DNA from: Axinella damicornis
Lineage: Eukaryota; Porifera; Demospongiae; Axinellida; Axinellidae
Direction: 5' to 3'
Assembly (NCBI GenBank): GCA_963931865.1
Contig: OZ007511.1
Span: forward strand, 1,355,836-1,419,835
Length of the DNA: 64,000 bases
The position numbers and the translations under genes are program-made. The notes under the pieces were generated by a model. That model ran no database searches, was not told the DNA's origin, and saw nothing but the letters and a program-made list of their open reading frames with translations. Positions within the stretch are counted from its first letter, which is position 1. Every line of letters begins with the position of its first letter. Positions 1 to 13,100 of the stretch are shown one piece after another.

Positions 1-370
1 ACTACATCCCGTTCTTGCTACTAGGCAGAAATGGTGTCCCTACTAACTTCATTTCTCGAGCTTTGGATGGGTTTTCCTCTCCCATCTATATACCATTTGG
101 ACTGCCTTTTGGAGAGAGTATACAAGGAATCGCTTATGTATGTACCGGTATACTGTAACCAGGGATGTATAATCTACATTAACACTGGGGGAAGGGAGAA
201 GGTGGGAATGGGAGGAGGGATAAGGAGAATAGGAAGGTGAGGTTGAGGAGGGGAGGTGAGAGGCTGCGGAGAATGGGAGGAGGGGATCGAAAGAGGTCAT
301 GATTATTGCAACTGTATAGCAGAGACTTCACATAGTGATGTTGTTAATCGACTAATATATATCCCTTTAG
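1..370 (+). other. Intron upstream of the first visible NIDO exon
   Basis: No coding segment was recognised here. A purine-rich patch lies near 185-290 and a polypyrimidine/AG acceptor ends at 370. The NIDO domain starts mid-domain at 371, so earlier exons of the gene, including the signal peptide, lie outside the window. Confidence 0.6.
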
Positions 371-1165
371 GTGAGCACAAATGGAGTCATATCCTTTGCC
401 AGAGGCTGGTTGTTCTGGAATCCACAGTCATTCCCCACAATCAATTTCTTCGTGAGGAATGCTTATGTTGTGGCACCGTTCTGGAGTGACAACGATATCC
501 GGCTGGATGGCACCATCAGGTACGAGGTACACAATCGGTCTACTGGCACAAACTCAACCAGTCTCCTAGATCAAGTGAGCTCGTTCATCGTCAACCAGGA
601 GAATCTCACGACCGGTAGCTTCCTGGGACAGTGGATGCTGATAGCAGAGTGGGATGGAGTTCACCCCTTTCCTCACGGAAGTCGTGGTATGCAGTTTGAA
701 GCATTTGTGGCGAAGGTAGGTACTAGGTACAATCATAGGACAAGAGCACATGATGATATCATCGTTATTGCGATGATGATGTCATCATGCGCTCTTGTAG
801 AATAATGACACTATATAGGTGTTTGTAACTTCAAGTACACAACATACTTGCACAAGTACATACAACTACAACCACGAACTAGCATTCACAAACACTTTCT
901 CGTCACTTTCATCTTCAAATTAACCCCAGGCTAACACCTATCAAGCCATAGTGATTACAGATGGGGCCCAGTCGTACACTGTGTACACCTACAACTGCCG
1001 ACTGATGGAGTGGTCTGGACTCTTCACTCATGCAGTAGTTGGATATAATTCTTTCGGTCGGGAATTTTACAACCATCCCCAAAGTGGAAGTCCGGGTATT
1101 ATTGACATCGCATGTGAGAATCAGGAACGTGGTACACCATGGAGTAACCAAATCCTAAGACTTGC
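371..1165 (+). CDS. Exons 371-715 and 930-1165: NIDO domain
   Basis: The first exon is phase 0 at both ends (115 codons) and carries [19 protein letters not shown] and [10 protein letters not shown]. The second begins with [11 protein letters not shown] and continues to WSNQILRL. The same motif order and the same phase-0 split occur in the NIDO domains of the minus-strand receptors in this window, which supports both assignments. NIDO is an extracellular domain of nidogen and Mesh-type proteins. The beginning of the domain lies upstream of the window. Confidence 0.85.
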
Positions 1166-4100
1166 TGATGCCAGAGACCTCATTCAACAACAAAGGGCTC
1201 AATGCACAAAGCAGATATCTGAGGACATAGCCAGATTTGGAAATTTTCCATCAACAGCTGCCTTATTTGTGCAACCCTGCCCATGCTCCATTTTTCAAGC
1301 CAGGAGAGATCGACGATTTGTCTCTAATTTTGATATAGGTTTACCTACCAACCGATGTTTCAACCAGAGGTTTCCAGGATTTCCTTTGGGATCTCAACTC
1401 TGTTGCTACTCGTGAGTTAATATTTACCGTGCATACATACTTAGCTCTGTTCAATTTACCAATGTAAGTACATGTACATCTTCATTATAGCTTCAGGATA
1501 ATTATACTGACGTACGTATAGGAACTATGATAGCAACACTTTCCTATACTAAACCTGGGAATCACTGCATTCATATGTGCCACCTAGCCAGGGGGTTGCT
1601 AGTGTAGTTTGAGTTCGAGTATGGATCGAGCTGAGATCTGCAGATGTCAACTTTTTGATTCCGGCTGCTGTGAGATCTACACATGTCAAGTTTTTGACTA
1701 GTTCGAGTATGGATCGAGCTGAGATCTACAGATGTCAAATCTTTGATTCCGGCTGCTCTTGGTTCTGCATGGCTGCCCTAGCTCTGTAAGGCTGCTCTTG
1801 GCTCTGCAAGGCTGCTCTAGCTCTGCAAGGCTGCTCTAGGTCTGCAAGGCTGCTCTAGCTCTGTAAGGCTGCTCTAGCTCGATCTGCAAGGCTGCTAGCT
1901 CTGCAAGGCTGCTCTAGGTCTGCAAGGCTGCTGTTAGCTCTGCAAGGCTGCTCTAGCTCTGCAAGGCTGCTCTAGGTCTGCAAGGCTGCTCTAGGTCTGC
2001 AAGGCTGCTCTAGGTCTGCAAGGCTGCTCTAGGTCTGCAAGGCTGCTCTTGGCTCTGCAAGGCTGCTCTAGCTCTGCAAGGCTGCTCTAGCTCTGCAAGG
2101 CTGCTCTTGGTTCTGCAAGGCTGCTCTAGCTCTGCAAGGCTAGGTCTGCAAGGCTGCTCTTGGCTCTGCAAGGCTGCTCTTAGCTCTGCAAGGCTGCTCT
2201 AGCTCTGTAAGGCTACTCTTAGCTCTACAAGGCTGCTAGCTCTGTAAGGCTGCTCTTGGCTCTGCAAGGCTGCCCTGGCTCTGTAAGGCTGCTCTTAGCT
2301 CTACAAGGCTGCTCTAGCTCTACAAGGCTGCTAGCTCTGCAAGGCTGCTCTAGCTCTGCAAGGCTGCTCTAGCTCTGTAAGGCTGCTCTTTGCTCTGCAA
2401 GGCTGCTCTGGCTCTGTAAGGCTGCTCTTAGCTCTACAAGGCTGCTAGCTCTGCAAGGCTGCCCTAGCTCTGCATGCCCTGAATGCCCTGTTTGCTTGCC
2501 CCCATCACCAATCTTGCACCGTCATTGCAGCTAATAAACACGAGTTGCTGGACAGAAACCTGCAACATTCCTAAGCACGATCAACATTCCTAAACATGAC
2601 CAACACGTACATAGTTAGAATAGATCCTCATTGTGTGCTAATGCGCTCAGCAATAAGTAAAACATAAAATTAATGGTGACATTAATTTATGCTTACCTCA
2701 TTTCTATGGTAGCTAACTGTTTGTGTTTAAGTACTAACATCATTTTGTTTAACCTGTAGCATAACTTCCCTAAACTTCGGATCCCTGATGACGTCTGGTG
2801 AAGACGGCAGCTCGTTGCTACTCTTCCACCCGAGGTTTTCTCGTCAGAACTATCAGATGTATGACATTGAGCTGAGGAGTGCTTGCTGTGGACTTGCTAG
2901 AATGTGTGACCAGTTTAGTGTTCGACGACCTCCCAACAACTGCGAAACTTATGATCCTCCACGGTTCAGTAAGTCATTAAGGCTGCATACACTTCTATGT
3001 CCATGCAGTAACTAGTGAATTGCACACGAAATAATGCCCTGTCAGCACCTTTGATAGTAAGACTTTCCGTGATACAAGCAATGTTAGATTATATATAGTG
3101 GAACAGGCAGACTACTGAAGGGGGAAAGGTGTTGAAATTCCTTGTTCATGACCCTTTCATTACGTATCAGCACACTTAATTCCTCAATAGGCTGGGGCTG
3201 GGGAGATCCTCATGTCACAACTCTGGACGGAAGGATCTACACCTTTAATGGCCTGGGGGAGTACACCCTGCTCCAGGCAACAGGAGAGGGTGGTAGTGGC
3301 GAATTCTCTCTACAAGGCCGCACTATGCTTGTGGTGAATTCAACAGCAACACAGTACTCTGCTTTTGCATTTGGGCAACAAGGTGCTGCATATGTTGAAG
3401 TAAGCCTGGCATGAAATCAGTTTGAAGCACTGACAGTACAGAGAAATTTAGTCCACTTCACTACCATAATGTGCAAATACGTATGTAATGCAGGAAATAA
3501 TACAATTATGTTGTTGCAGGTACGCTATGAGAATGGCAATTTTGTTGTGCTGTCCAATGGAAGCGATATTTCCAGTAACCTCACAAATGTGAACGACACT
3601 TACACGGACCAAACTGTCGAGATCTCTAGAAGCAGCAATGACTCTGTCACCTCAGCCTTCCCCAATGGTGCCAGCGTAACAGTCCAGGTGGCTGAGGAGA
3701 TCCCAAATTTTGTCCTCACCTTGCCACAGTCATTTAGGGGGCTAACAAGGGGGCTGTTGGGAAACTACAACGGACAAAATTCCGATGAATTTGTGTACCC
3801 TGATGGAAGGATGCTGAGAGACAACGCTAGTGACAGCATGATTCATGACTTTGGACAAGCCTGTAAGTAACATCATTTCAGTTCATATAACAATACCGTA
3901 AGTCACATGCAGTAAAAAGGTAGCCTCATTTCCAGGCCGTCTCCCGCTCCACATACATGACCTTTGAACCCCCCATAAGAAAAGCTTTTCTGACGGGGGG
4001 TTCAAAGTTCATGTATGTGGTAAAACGGAGCGGGAGACGGCCTGGGAACAAGGCTAGCAAGAAGGAAGGTTTGGATACCTGTCAAGTGTTCTCCATAATT

Positions 4101-7100
4101 TGTATTACTAACTCGCTCATTGTAGACCCTGTAGCAGCATGCCTACTGCAGGGTAATTGCTCTGGTTGGTTCAGAACCAAATGTGTATATAGGTGTAATG
4201 GCTATGAGTGTGATGATCCATGTGCATGGTGTGTAAGTACAGTAGCATGGTCTGAGTCTGACAGTTTTTCTGTTCTCATCGTATCCTCCTCCATTCAGGG
4301 CAAATATCACAGAATGAGAGCCTTTTCACGTACGCTGATGGCCAGTCTGTAACAACATTTGCAGATCCAAGTCACACACCTGTGTTTCTGGACGAAGTGT
4401 TAGCCAATGCTTCACCAGAGATAGTGGCAACCTGCAACAATGACCCCATGTGTATCTTTGATTACGACCAAACTGGGAATGCTGACGTAGGAATGGCAAC
4501 TTTAATGACCAATCAGAACAACAACAACGACCAGACACTTGCATGTAAGTATAGCACCAGCAAACCACCATTGGTTTCATTACAAAGGTTCCCGAATGGG
4601 CAGGATTATAGGCAGGAAGCAAATTAAGGCTAATTTGAAGCCCTTTCCTGGGAAGGGAAAAATGAACCTGGAGAAAACCCTTCCTAGTTGCAGCTGGTGG
4701 GACCGAACCTTGTGGTGTCTCACACCACAGTCGAGTGCTTTAACCACACAGTCACACCATGTATCTAGGTAAATTCGTATGTGATAGAAAATGGAGAACT
4801 TCACACTGGAATCAAACCCTCAGTATGTCAACCCCATACATTTTCAAGCTCCGAATAACTTGGACTTGGAATTGAGAATTGTAAGCCTAGGATGCATGGG
4901 GGCTTCCACCAGGCATCCCAACTCAAGTGGTGCCTTTTCCCATATCCTGTCACATGATATTATATAGCCATGTATGCACACCAGTTCCAGCAGCCATATC
5001 CTGTCACATGATATTAAATAGCCATGTATGCACACCAGTTCCAGCAGTCATATCCTGTCACATGATATTAAATAGCCATGTATGCACACCAGTTCCAGCA
5101 GTCATATCCTGTCACATGATATTATATAGCCATGTATGCACACCAGTTCCAGCAGTCATTACCCCGCGCGCGCATGCGCGAAGCGGGGTTAAGCAGTCGG
5201 TTTTGTCCGTCAGTCAGTCAGTCAGTCGTCTGTCAGTCAGTCGTCTGTCAGGCGAATAAAATTGAACTTTTGCCACATAGACCCTCATAAACCATCGAAA
5301 GGGAGTCAAACAATAGCAAATAGCAAAAAACTGCTCTATGTGTACCCGACTGAAGTGAAGGCGCTTCGTTTAGGCTGTTTTTCCAGCTATTTCCTATTAT
5401 TCGTAACGTTTGGCCCCACCTCTTCAACTTCACAATATGCATGTTGTTGTATATACGGTAAGCGGTCACTCCCACACCTTGGATATGGCCATACACGAAC
5501 ACAGTATACGCGATAGCACTTGTTCGATGCGATCGGCAGAGATGTCACGTCGATTGTAGCTGCACTGTATCCTGTAGACGTTCCGCGCGGGGTATGTGTT
5601 CTATGAACACCTCTAGTTTATACATGTAGTTATGTACATGATGATATCATAATGTTGTCATTTATAATCTGTGATGTGGTAATAATGATGCGATGTATCA
5701 GCTTGCAGTGTAAACAGGCAAGGCCAATTGAATAATGCAGTAATGATAATGGGTTATTACCATAGTATTAATGTAAAACTCACCATAATTTGGTTGAGTG
5801 AATCATCTTCCTTCTCTGCATCCTCTATATACAGCAAACTACCCCCCAGCAATCACTGGAGCAAACAGATTCCGTGTTAACACCCAGCAGGAATCAGTGT
5901 ACATCTTCAACGTCACGGACGATGGAGGCAACTTCACTGTCTCACCAATGGGCGAGATACCAGCCAATTCAGAACTGGTGGCAGCTGGCACAAGATACAC
6001 ATTTAGGTGGATGCTAGCATCACCAGACAACGTCTCAGTGGCCTTTACTGCAGTGGACAACTTGCAGGCTAGGTCCACTATCGATCCACAAGTGGAGATA
6101 TGCGCCTGTGAGAATGGTGGCACCTGCACACTGGATGGGCTGTTGGACCTCGACGCAGATCCGATAGTAATGAACTGCGAGTGTCCTGAAGGTATCTGTG
6201 CATGAACATATTGCATGGTGACTCTCACATTGAGCTTTGATCAGTATACAATATGTATTTGAGTGCATAGCCAATATTTGCCACACACTGCGGGTTTCAG
6301 GAGATTGTGAGCTATATACACATGCAAACACCTCTCTTTGCTTTACACAGCTTGGACAGGGTCCTTCTGTGAGGAAGACATCGATGGCTGCTCTGTAGTC
6401 TCCTGCTTTGAAGGCATCGAATGTTTTGATGTAACAGCACCAGGCGTAGGGGCCGTGTGTGGACCTTGTCCCACTGGTTACACTGGGAATGGAGTCAAAT
6501 GCTCCGGTATGCCCTCATCATCATCACATACTATCGTAGATGAAGACCTGGGAGATCTGGTCATGTGGATTACGTCAGGTAGACAGATGGTAGACATACA
6601 AGGGGCGGTGCCCAACTGTTATACAATACCTGTTTTGCGTCGATCCATCCCCGGCATTGTGAACAATGAAAGGTATCGATCATCCGCCTTACAAATGCTC
6701 TGACATCCAGCCTTGGACAGACTGTACAAGACAGGATGTCGAGATTCTTTGTTGGGCACCACCCTCCGTGTGTCTACCATGTGTCTACCTGATGGCATCA
6801 CACATGACCAGATCTCTCAGGCCTTCCCCTGCCGTATTTCATACTGGAAGCAATCAAATACTGGTGGTGGGAACGGCCACCCTTTGATAATTTGCAAAAT
6901 GACACACTGTATGTTTCAATGATATTCACATTTTATTCTATCTCCAGATATTGATGAGTGTAGCAGTATTAACATTTGCGAGCAAGTGTGTGTTAACACA
7001 GCTGGCAGTTTCCAGTGTCGCTGCTTCCCAGGATTTAGTGTGGTGAATGGCAGCTCTTCTCAATGTGAAGGTACAACACTAGTGTGTATGTACTGCTGTG

Positions 7101-10100
7101 ATGAGCATTGCTGTGTGAGCCCACTGTCTTGTACAGTCATGCTAATCGACCAATTGTGACTAGTTAATTACTTTGTAATCAGCCCTAGCTTCACAAGTCT
7201 ACAATTTAATGCACTTTGGAAATGATGGCTGTGTGGCCTACGCATGACACTGGAACCTACATATTGATGCATCAAAAACTGTTTCATTGACACTGGCTCC
7301 AGAATGGCCCTAGAAGCCATTTCTCTTTCTTGGGGGGAGGGGGAGGGGGAAGGGGGCGGGGGGTGGGAGAGGGGGAGTGGGGAGGGAGGAGGGGGAAGAG
7401 AGGGAGGAGGGGGAAGAGAGGGGGGAGGGGGGTTAGCTCTCCGCTTCAGTTCTTTAATCTCAATCCTGGCTATGCCAGTGGATGGCTGGGGATGACGTTT
7501 ATTCCACATGTCTGTCTGTCCGTAAAGAACCATTCTTGGCTGCATATCACTTCATTTGATTTCCCAACTTCCAGATATTAATGAGTGCAATGCAGTAAAC
7601 GACTGCCACCAGGAGTGTACTAATACAGTGGGCTCTTATGAGTGCAGCTGCCTTGAAGGATTTGTCCTGAACAGTGACAACAGAACATGCTCAGGTATGC
7701 ACTGGTGATGAAAGAGAAACTGAGGCTAACCTTTGTGACATTCATCGAATGTTAGTTGACATTAACAGTTGGGGTCTTGTCTTATGATTGCTGCACCCTT
7801 TTGACTTTAAATTGAACCTGATTTGTTAGGTCACTTGCTGATCTGATGATTCTCTTGAGGTACCTTCTCTGACATTTGACATGACACAGTTGATTTGAAC
7901 TTTCACCTTTTTCTCTATTACAGTGAGGCCTGGGAATGAATGCTCTCAGAACAACAGCTGCTCTCAGATCTGCCTTCGGATCAATGGAACTGTGGTGGAG
8001 CAGTGCAGCTGCATGAGAGGCTACCAGCTGTCCGACGATAACGCAACCTGTGATGGTATATTCAACGTAGATAGTTATCTTAGTATACAGATTAATTGCA
8101 TAGTTTGTGAAAGGCAAACTTCCTGAACATTTAGTGTATGGTAACTTGAGCAATGCTTTCCTGTATGGTGAAGTGAGCCTGGCCTATGATGTCATGTTAA
8201 TTGGCCGCTTGGGCGACCTGTACATGTGGAGATTTCACTTCACTACCGAACAGTGAAGCATGATAGCATGCTGGAGGGCAAGGACAATAAGAGAAATTCG
8301 AAGTCAATCTGATATGAATCCAGGTACTGAAACTCTGTTCTGCAAAACATAGATGCCACTATTGAAGTGGTAACTCACATAACAATGGATTTGCACAAAC
8401 CAACCTCTGAAGAGCTAGGGTACTAAATGCTTCAGGTCGTTGACCATTGCCTATACACTATTAGGAAGTTATGCCCCTTGAGAGTAGTGAGAGTCCAGGA
8501 AGTATCATCACATTACTTATCCGGCCTAATCTCTCAACCTACCATTCAGACGTGGATGAATGCACAATGCAGCCACCCTGTGAGCAGACGTGCAACAACA
8601 CTGTGGGATCATTCGTGTGCACGTGTGGACAAGGCTACACACTCAGCCCCAATGCAGTCGCATGTGATGGTACAGTAACCACGTACACACACAGCAAAGT
8701 TTGTTTCATGTTGTATTCATAGCCTCATTCCCAGGCCATTAGGGAGAATAGAAGCACGGCCTGGGAATGAGGCTAGTCATAGACAAGCTGGAGAGCTAAG
8801 GAGTTCAGTCCCTTTGGCTGCTAGTTGATTAGCAGCTGTTGCTGCTACAGACCTAAACTGAATAGTCAATTTACATCAAGCATGCTCTTTCAGCGTTGTT
8901 GCGAATCAAGGTTCTTGATACTTTGCCAACTAACGCATGATCCATTGGCTCTCCTTATTAGCATGCATTTAAACATGTATACGTATATAGTACAACCAGG
9001 GTTAAGACTACACATTGCCAGAGCCAGGTAATGTTTAATGAGCACTACAGGGCATAACACAGCCAACCTATTACAACATGCATCAAGCAGTTGTAGTGCA
9101 AGATCTATGATGTGTTTTAAACCCATGATAAATATTCTCCTAAAATGTACTGCTCTGTTGTTTCATGCAGATAATGATGAGTGTGCTGAAGCAGTGCTGG
9201 ACAGGAGGACACTCTGTCCACAACCGCAGCTGTGTGAGAACACTCCTGGTAGCCACCAGTGCCTGTGCCCTCCCGGGACGGAGATGATCAATGTGACATT
9301 CTGCAGAGGTATGTGTACCACACTCCCCCTTACTCTATTGCAGGACTGCTGTACAGACATTAACCTTTGACCTATCAGTAGAATGCATTTATCATTTACG
9401 CACATTTGCACTATGAGCTTTCTCAATTTCACATCCAAAATTGTTTAATTTAAGGCCATATCATCGAGATTGGACAAGCAACAAGTATGAATGCATATGC
9501 ATGCTTAAGTAAGAGTGGTATCGATCTCTAGAGATAATTTGATAATGAAGCACACAACAGTTGTTTCAACCTTACACTCAGCAGGAACAGGTTGTATGAA
9601 CTACTGGAATAGTTTATAACTTTGCTTTCAGTATTTATTCCTGCTACAATCCATACCTGATGAGACCGTAAGGCTGGAACAGCTGTTGTGCTGAACCATC
9701 GTCTGGAGATTGATAGTGCCTCGCTCTAACACACCTGTTGTTGGATCCCTATTGATGGCCTTGGCATTAAGGGTGTGGTCGGGCAATTGAGAATACTCAT
9801 AATACCACTGTTATAGCCAACTAAGAATGTTCCATGAATGGTTTGCAATTGAGCTTGTTACTTTGTCAAATGAATGGATACTTACGTGGAGGTATACGCC
9901 TGCACTCTTGATCTCAATGCTATTATATTCGGTGGTATATACTATGGAATGTGGACCCCAATCCTCAACAAAAGCACTCCAGTTACTGAGCTATGAGATA
10001 CAAACTCAAGATACTATATTAATAATTTGCCTTTTGAGAGCTGTAATACACAAGGCCACTAGCCACCCTCATTCAAATATCATAGCCACTTGGTATCTGT

Positions 10101-13100
10101 ATAACTTCCTTTGATCTCTGAAATAAGATACTGGGGAAGTAAAGTAACTCAGGCAGGCTGCTTCATGTTGCCCAGCAACCACACACACACAAATCTATAT
10201 ACAACTGACAGCATGGCTAAAAGGTTAGCACTTGAGTGGGGTTTTTGGTTACTGGAGATGACTATGTCCATAGAGTGGGCTTATTCAGTGGTTTGATATT
10301 CCATGGAAAAGTACGCCCACCACACGTAATGGTAGGTCAACGGACAGGTGGTATTGCATTCTGAAAATGGCCTGTTGAAAGCATCCTCACTGTTCTGGCA
10401 CAAGCTCTGCATGGCGGTGATACAGCACTGCCAAGCATCATGTTGCCGTTTCAAGAAATGGCAACGGAACTTCAATCCATAACATCAAACATTGCTGTAC
10501 CTGAACTTTAACACAGACAAACAGTACAGGAGCTTTGTGACTCTTGTGTGGTGCTTGTCCTGCTAAACTTTCACCAATTATGCATGCCGCCTCATTATTC
10601 ACTTTGCAGGGCCGGCGCCACCGGTACGGCCGGTACGGCCATGCCGTACCAGTTTTTGAGGAGGAAAAATGGCGTTGCTGGGATTCTGACTTACGAGCGC
10701 GTAGCTAGCTGCATCCAAACTTTCCTCCTTGAGGCTTCCGCTGGCTAAAGCCGCGACCATAAGCATGATAAGGCCAGGACAGACGGCTCCAAGTTGTCAC
10801 GAGTCTTGGTTTCGAATCGCGTCGATTTTCATGCATGGTCTAGGGACGAGAGACTAACGCGCCGTGACGGCAACCTTCAAACAACAAAATGCTCGCGATG
10901 TAGGCTAGCTACCCTTCCAGCCAACTTACATTTTTCCTTTCCACGTCGAGAGTGAGACAGCCACGGAAAGTAGTGGCAGTGCAGTGCAAAGCACGAAGGT
11001 GCTACGGAGAGCTCATCCTGCTAACTGAAAAATGAAGGTGAAAATTTTTTTCCGCGCTTCGCACGGACTGATCGGCGCTACGCGCCTCTATGCACTGCCT
11101 TCGGCAGTGGCCATACCACTCCAAAATAGCTGGCGCCGGCCCTGCTTTGTGCATACTTTTGTGTAATAATGACCCAATACATTAACATTCTCTAACATGG
11201 AGGGGATGGGCTTATTTTCGAGGGTGGGCATAATATTGGGAGATTACTTACTGTAGTCGCTCCTTATTAGGTGCAGCTCATTTTCTTAGGTGCATATTCA
11301 CAGTTTGGTGCAGGTTTGACTCTCGTCCTAGCATTGATTTTTTTCCAAGCCACTCTGGATCCTACGCAATGGAAAAAGCTATAATTTGAACTGAAGCACA
11401 CTGCACATTCTATTGTCATTTGAAATTTTATCGCATCTCGCTTATAGGTGCATATTTCCTTCCTGTGGAGATATAGGCGCATGTGTCTAATAATGGGCGA
11501 CTATGGTATAGTGGCAACTGTGAGGAGTGTATGAAAGCTAGCTCTGATACGTTAATTCTTCCATCTGCAGAGATAATCATACCACAACCAACGAGAGTAC
11601 AAGTGTTGATGTCTGCAACCACACTTATAGAACAGCCAACAGTTCAGCTCACAGCCACAGCCATACCCACACCCACACCCACACCAGTCTCCAGCACTGT
11701 GCTTGCTAATGCATTGAGAGTCACACTACCCGACTATACTGCAGAGAACGTGAGAAGAACCATTGATATAATTATACTGACATTTGTGTATTTATTTGCT
11801 GAATGAGCAAGTAATCGTGATATATGTGCATGCACAATTGCATGTTATGCTTAGGAATCCAATTATTGTGCCCTGCAGTACTATACTCAATGCAGACCTC
11901 TGTAATACGTACGTAAGTATGCTTTGCTGTAGCTAACTGCCATACATAATTCTGTGTAAACCTTCCAAGCGACGTGTGATAGTTGATCTCAATGGATTCT
12001 ATGGAAACGTATCTCAAGCTCATGTTTGATGCATTTTGTATTTAGCTGCATTCTCATGCATTCCACATGTCATCTCATTGCATGCTGAACTTCTTAATTA
12101 TGCAGTTTACTGAGGCAGTGCAAGAGATATTCAGGAATACAACTGCAATGGTTATCAACAGTTTCTGTGCTGAAAATGATGAAATGTGTCGTCAGACGGT
12201 GACTGTGGCAAGACCAAGGTACAGCTAGTGCATATTGAGGTTTCTAGACATGTGCACATTGAGGCTATAGCTGCCTCAATCCCAGGCTCCTGGAAGCAAG
12301 GCTAGAGTGAAACATGCTGTTCTGTTTATAGTTTGACTGCTATATCTCCCAATCTGCATGGCAGGAGGCAAGCTTTCCGACAGATCCAGCCAAGTGATGT
12401 AATCATCATAAACATCAGGAACAACGCTCAGGGACAGTTGGAGTTTGTGATGTACATACAAGTAGCAGGCGGGGACCGAGTGTTGGCAATTGGAGTATTT
12501 GAAAGTGCAGTTCAGGTAATTGTCCTTGTCCTTATTCTTTAAACCATGGCAGCAGTAGTGAATTGGAAGCTATTTCCTTTCCTTTTCGACAGAGTGGCAT
12601 CAATGACTACAGGGATGCTGGATTTGCTATGATTCAATTCGTCCGAGTGGTCACTCCCACGGCCAGGCCGGGCCTCTCTGACGGAGAGATAGCTGGGATT
12701 GTTGTCGGTTCAACTGTCGGAGTTCTGCTGCTTCTGGTACTCTTGCTACTGTTCATATTCCTGTGGTGAGTTTATAGTTTGATGGCCTTTACGGTGTTAC
12801 TTGTCCTGAAACAACGTATGTCACACACTATAGTATAGTACTTACTCAGGCCAGTTAATGCATGAACAATTGATTTTCTCCGCTTGAGAGTTGAGGTCAT
12901 AGACCCGACCACACATTTATAACTCCTGATCCTTAATCATGTGATCATCTGTCCTTCCTGTAAATATTGGTCTCAGATACTGAATATGATTAACCCTTTC
13001 ATATGACATGCACATGTGCACACACACTGTCACAAACACACAAACACACGCACACCCACACCCCCATGCACACTCACACACACCCACCCAACACACACAC

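Larger units (their letters stand above)
4545..5834. other. Repeat-filled intron
   Basis: No coding segment was recognised between donor 4545 and acceptor 5834. The intron holds the 54-bp tandem array and the TA-flanked element listed separately, and a TCAGTCAGTCAG-type simple repeat near 5210-5253. Confidence 0.7.

Noticed and set aside
1741..2470. CRISPR-like repeat array
   Set aside because: Units are contiguous and degenerate with no unique spacers, in an intron of an animal gene; it is a minisatellite.
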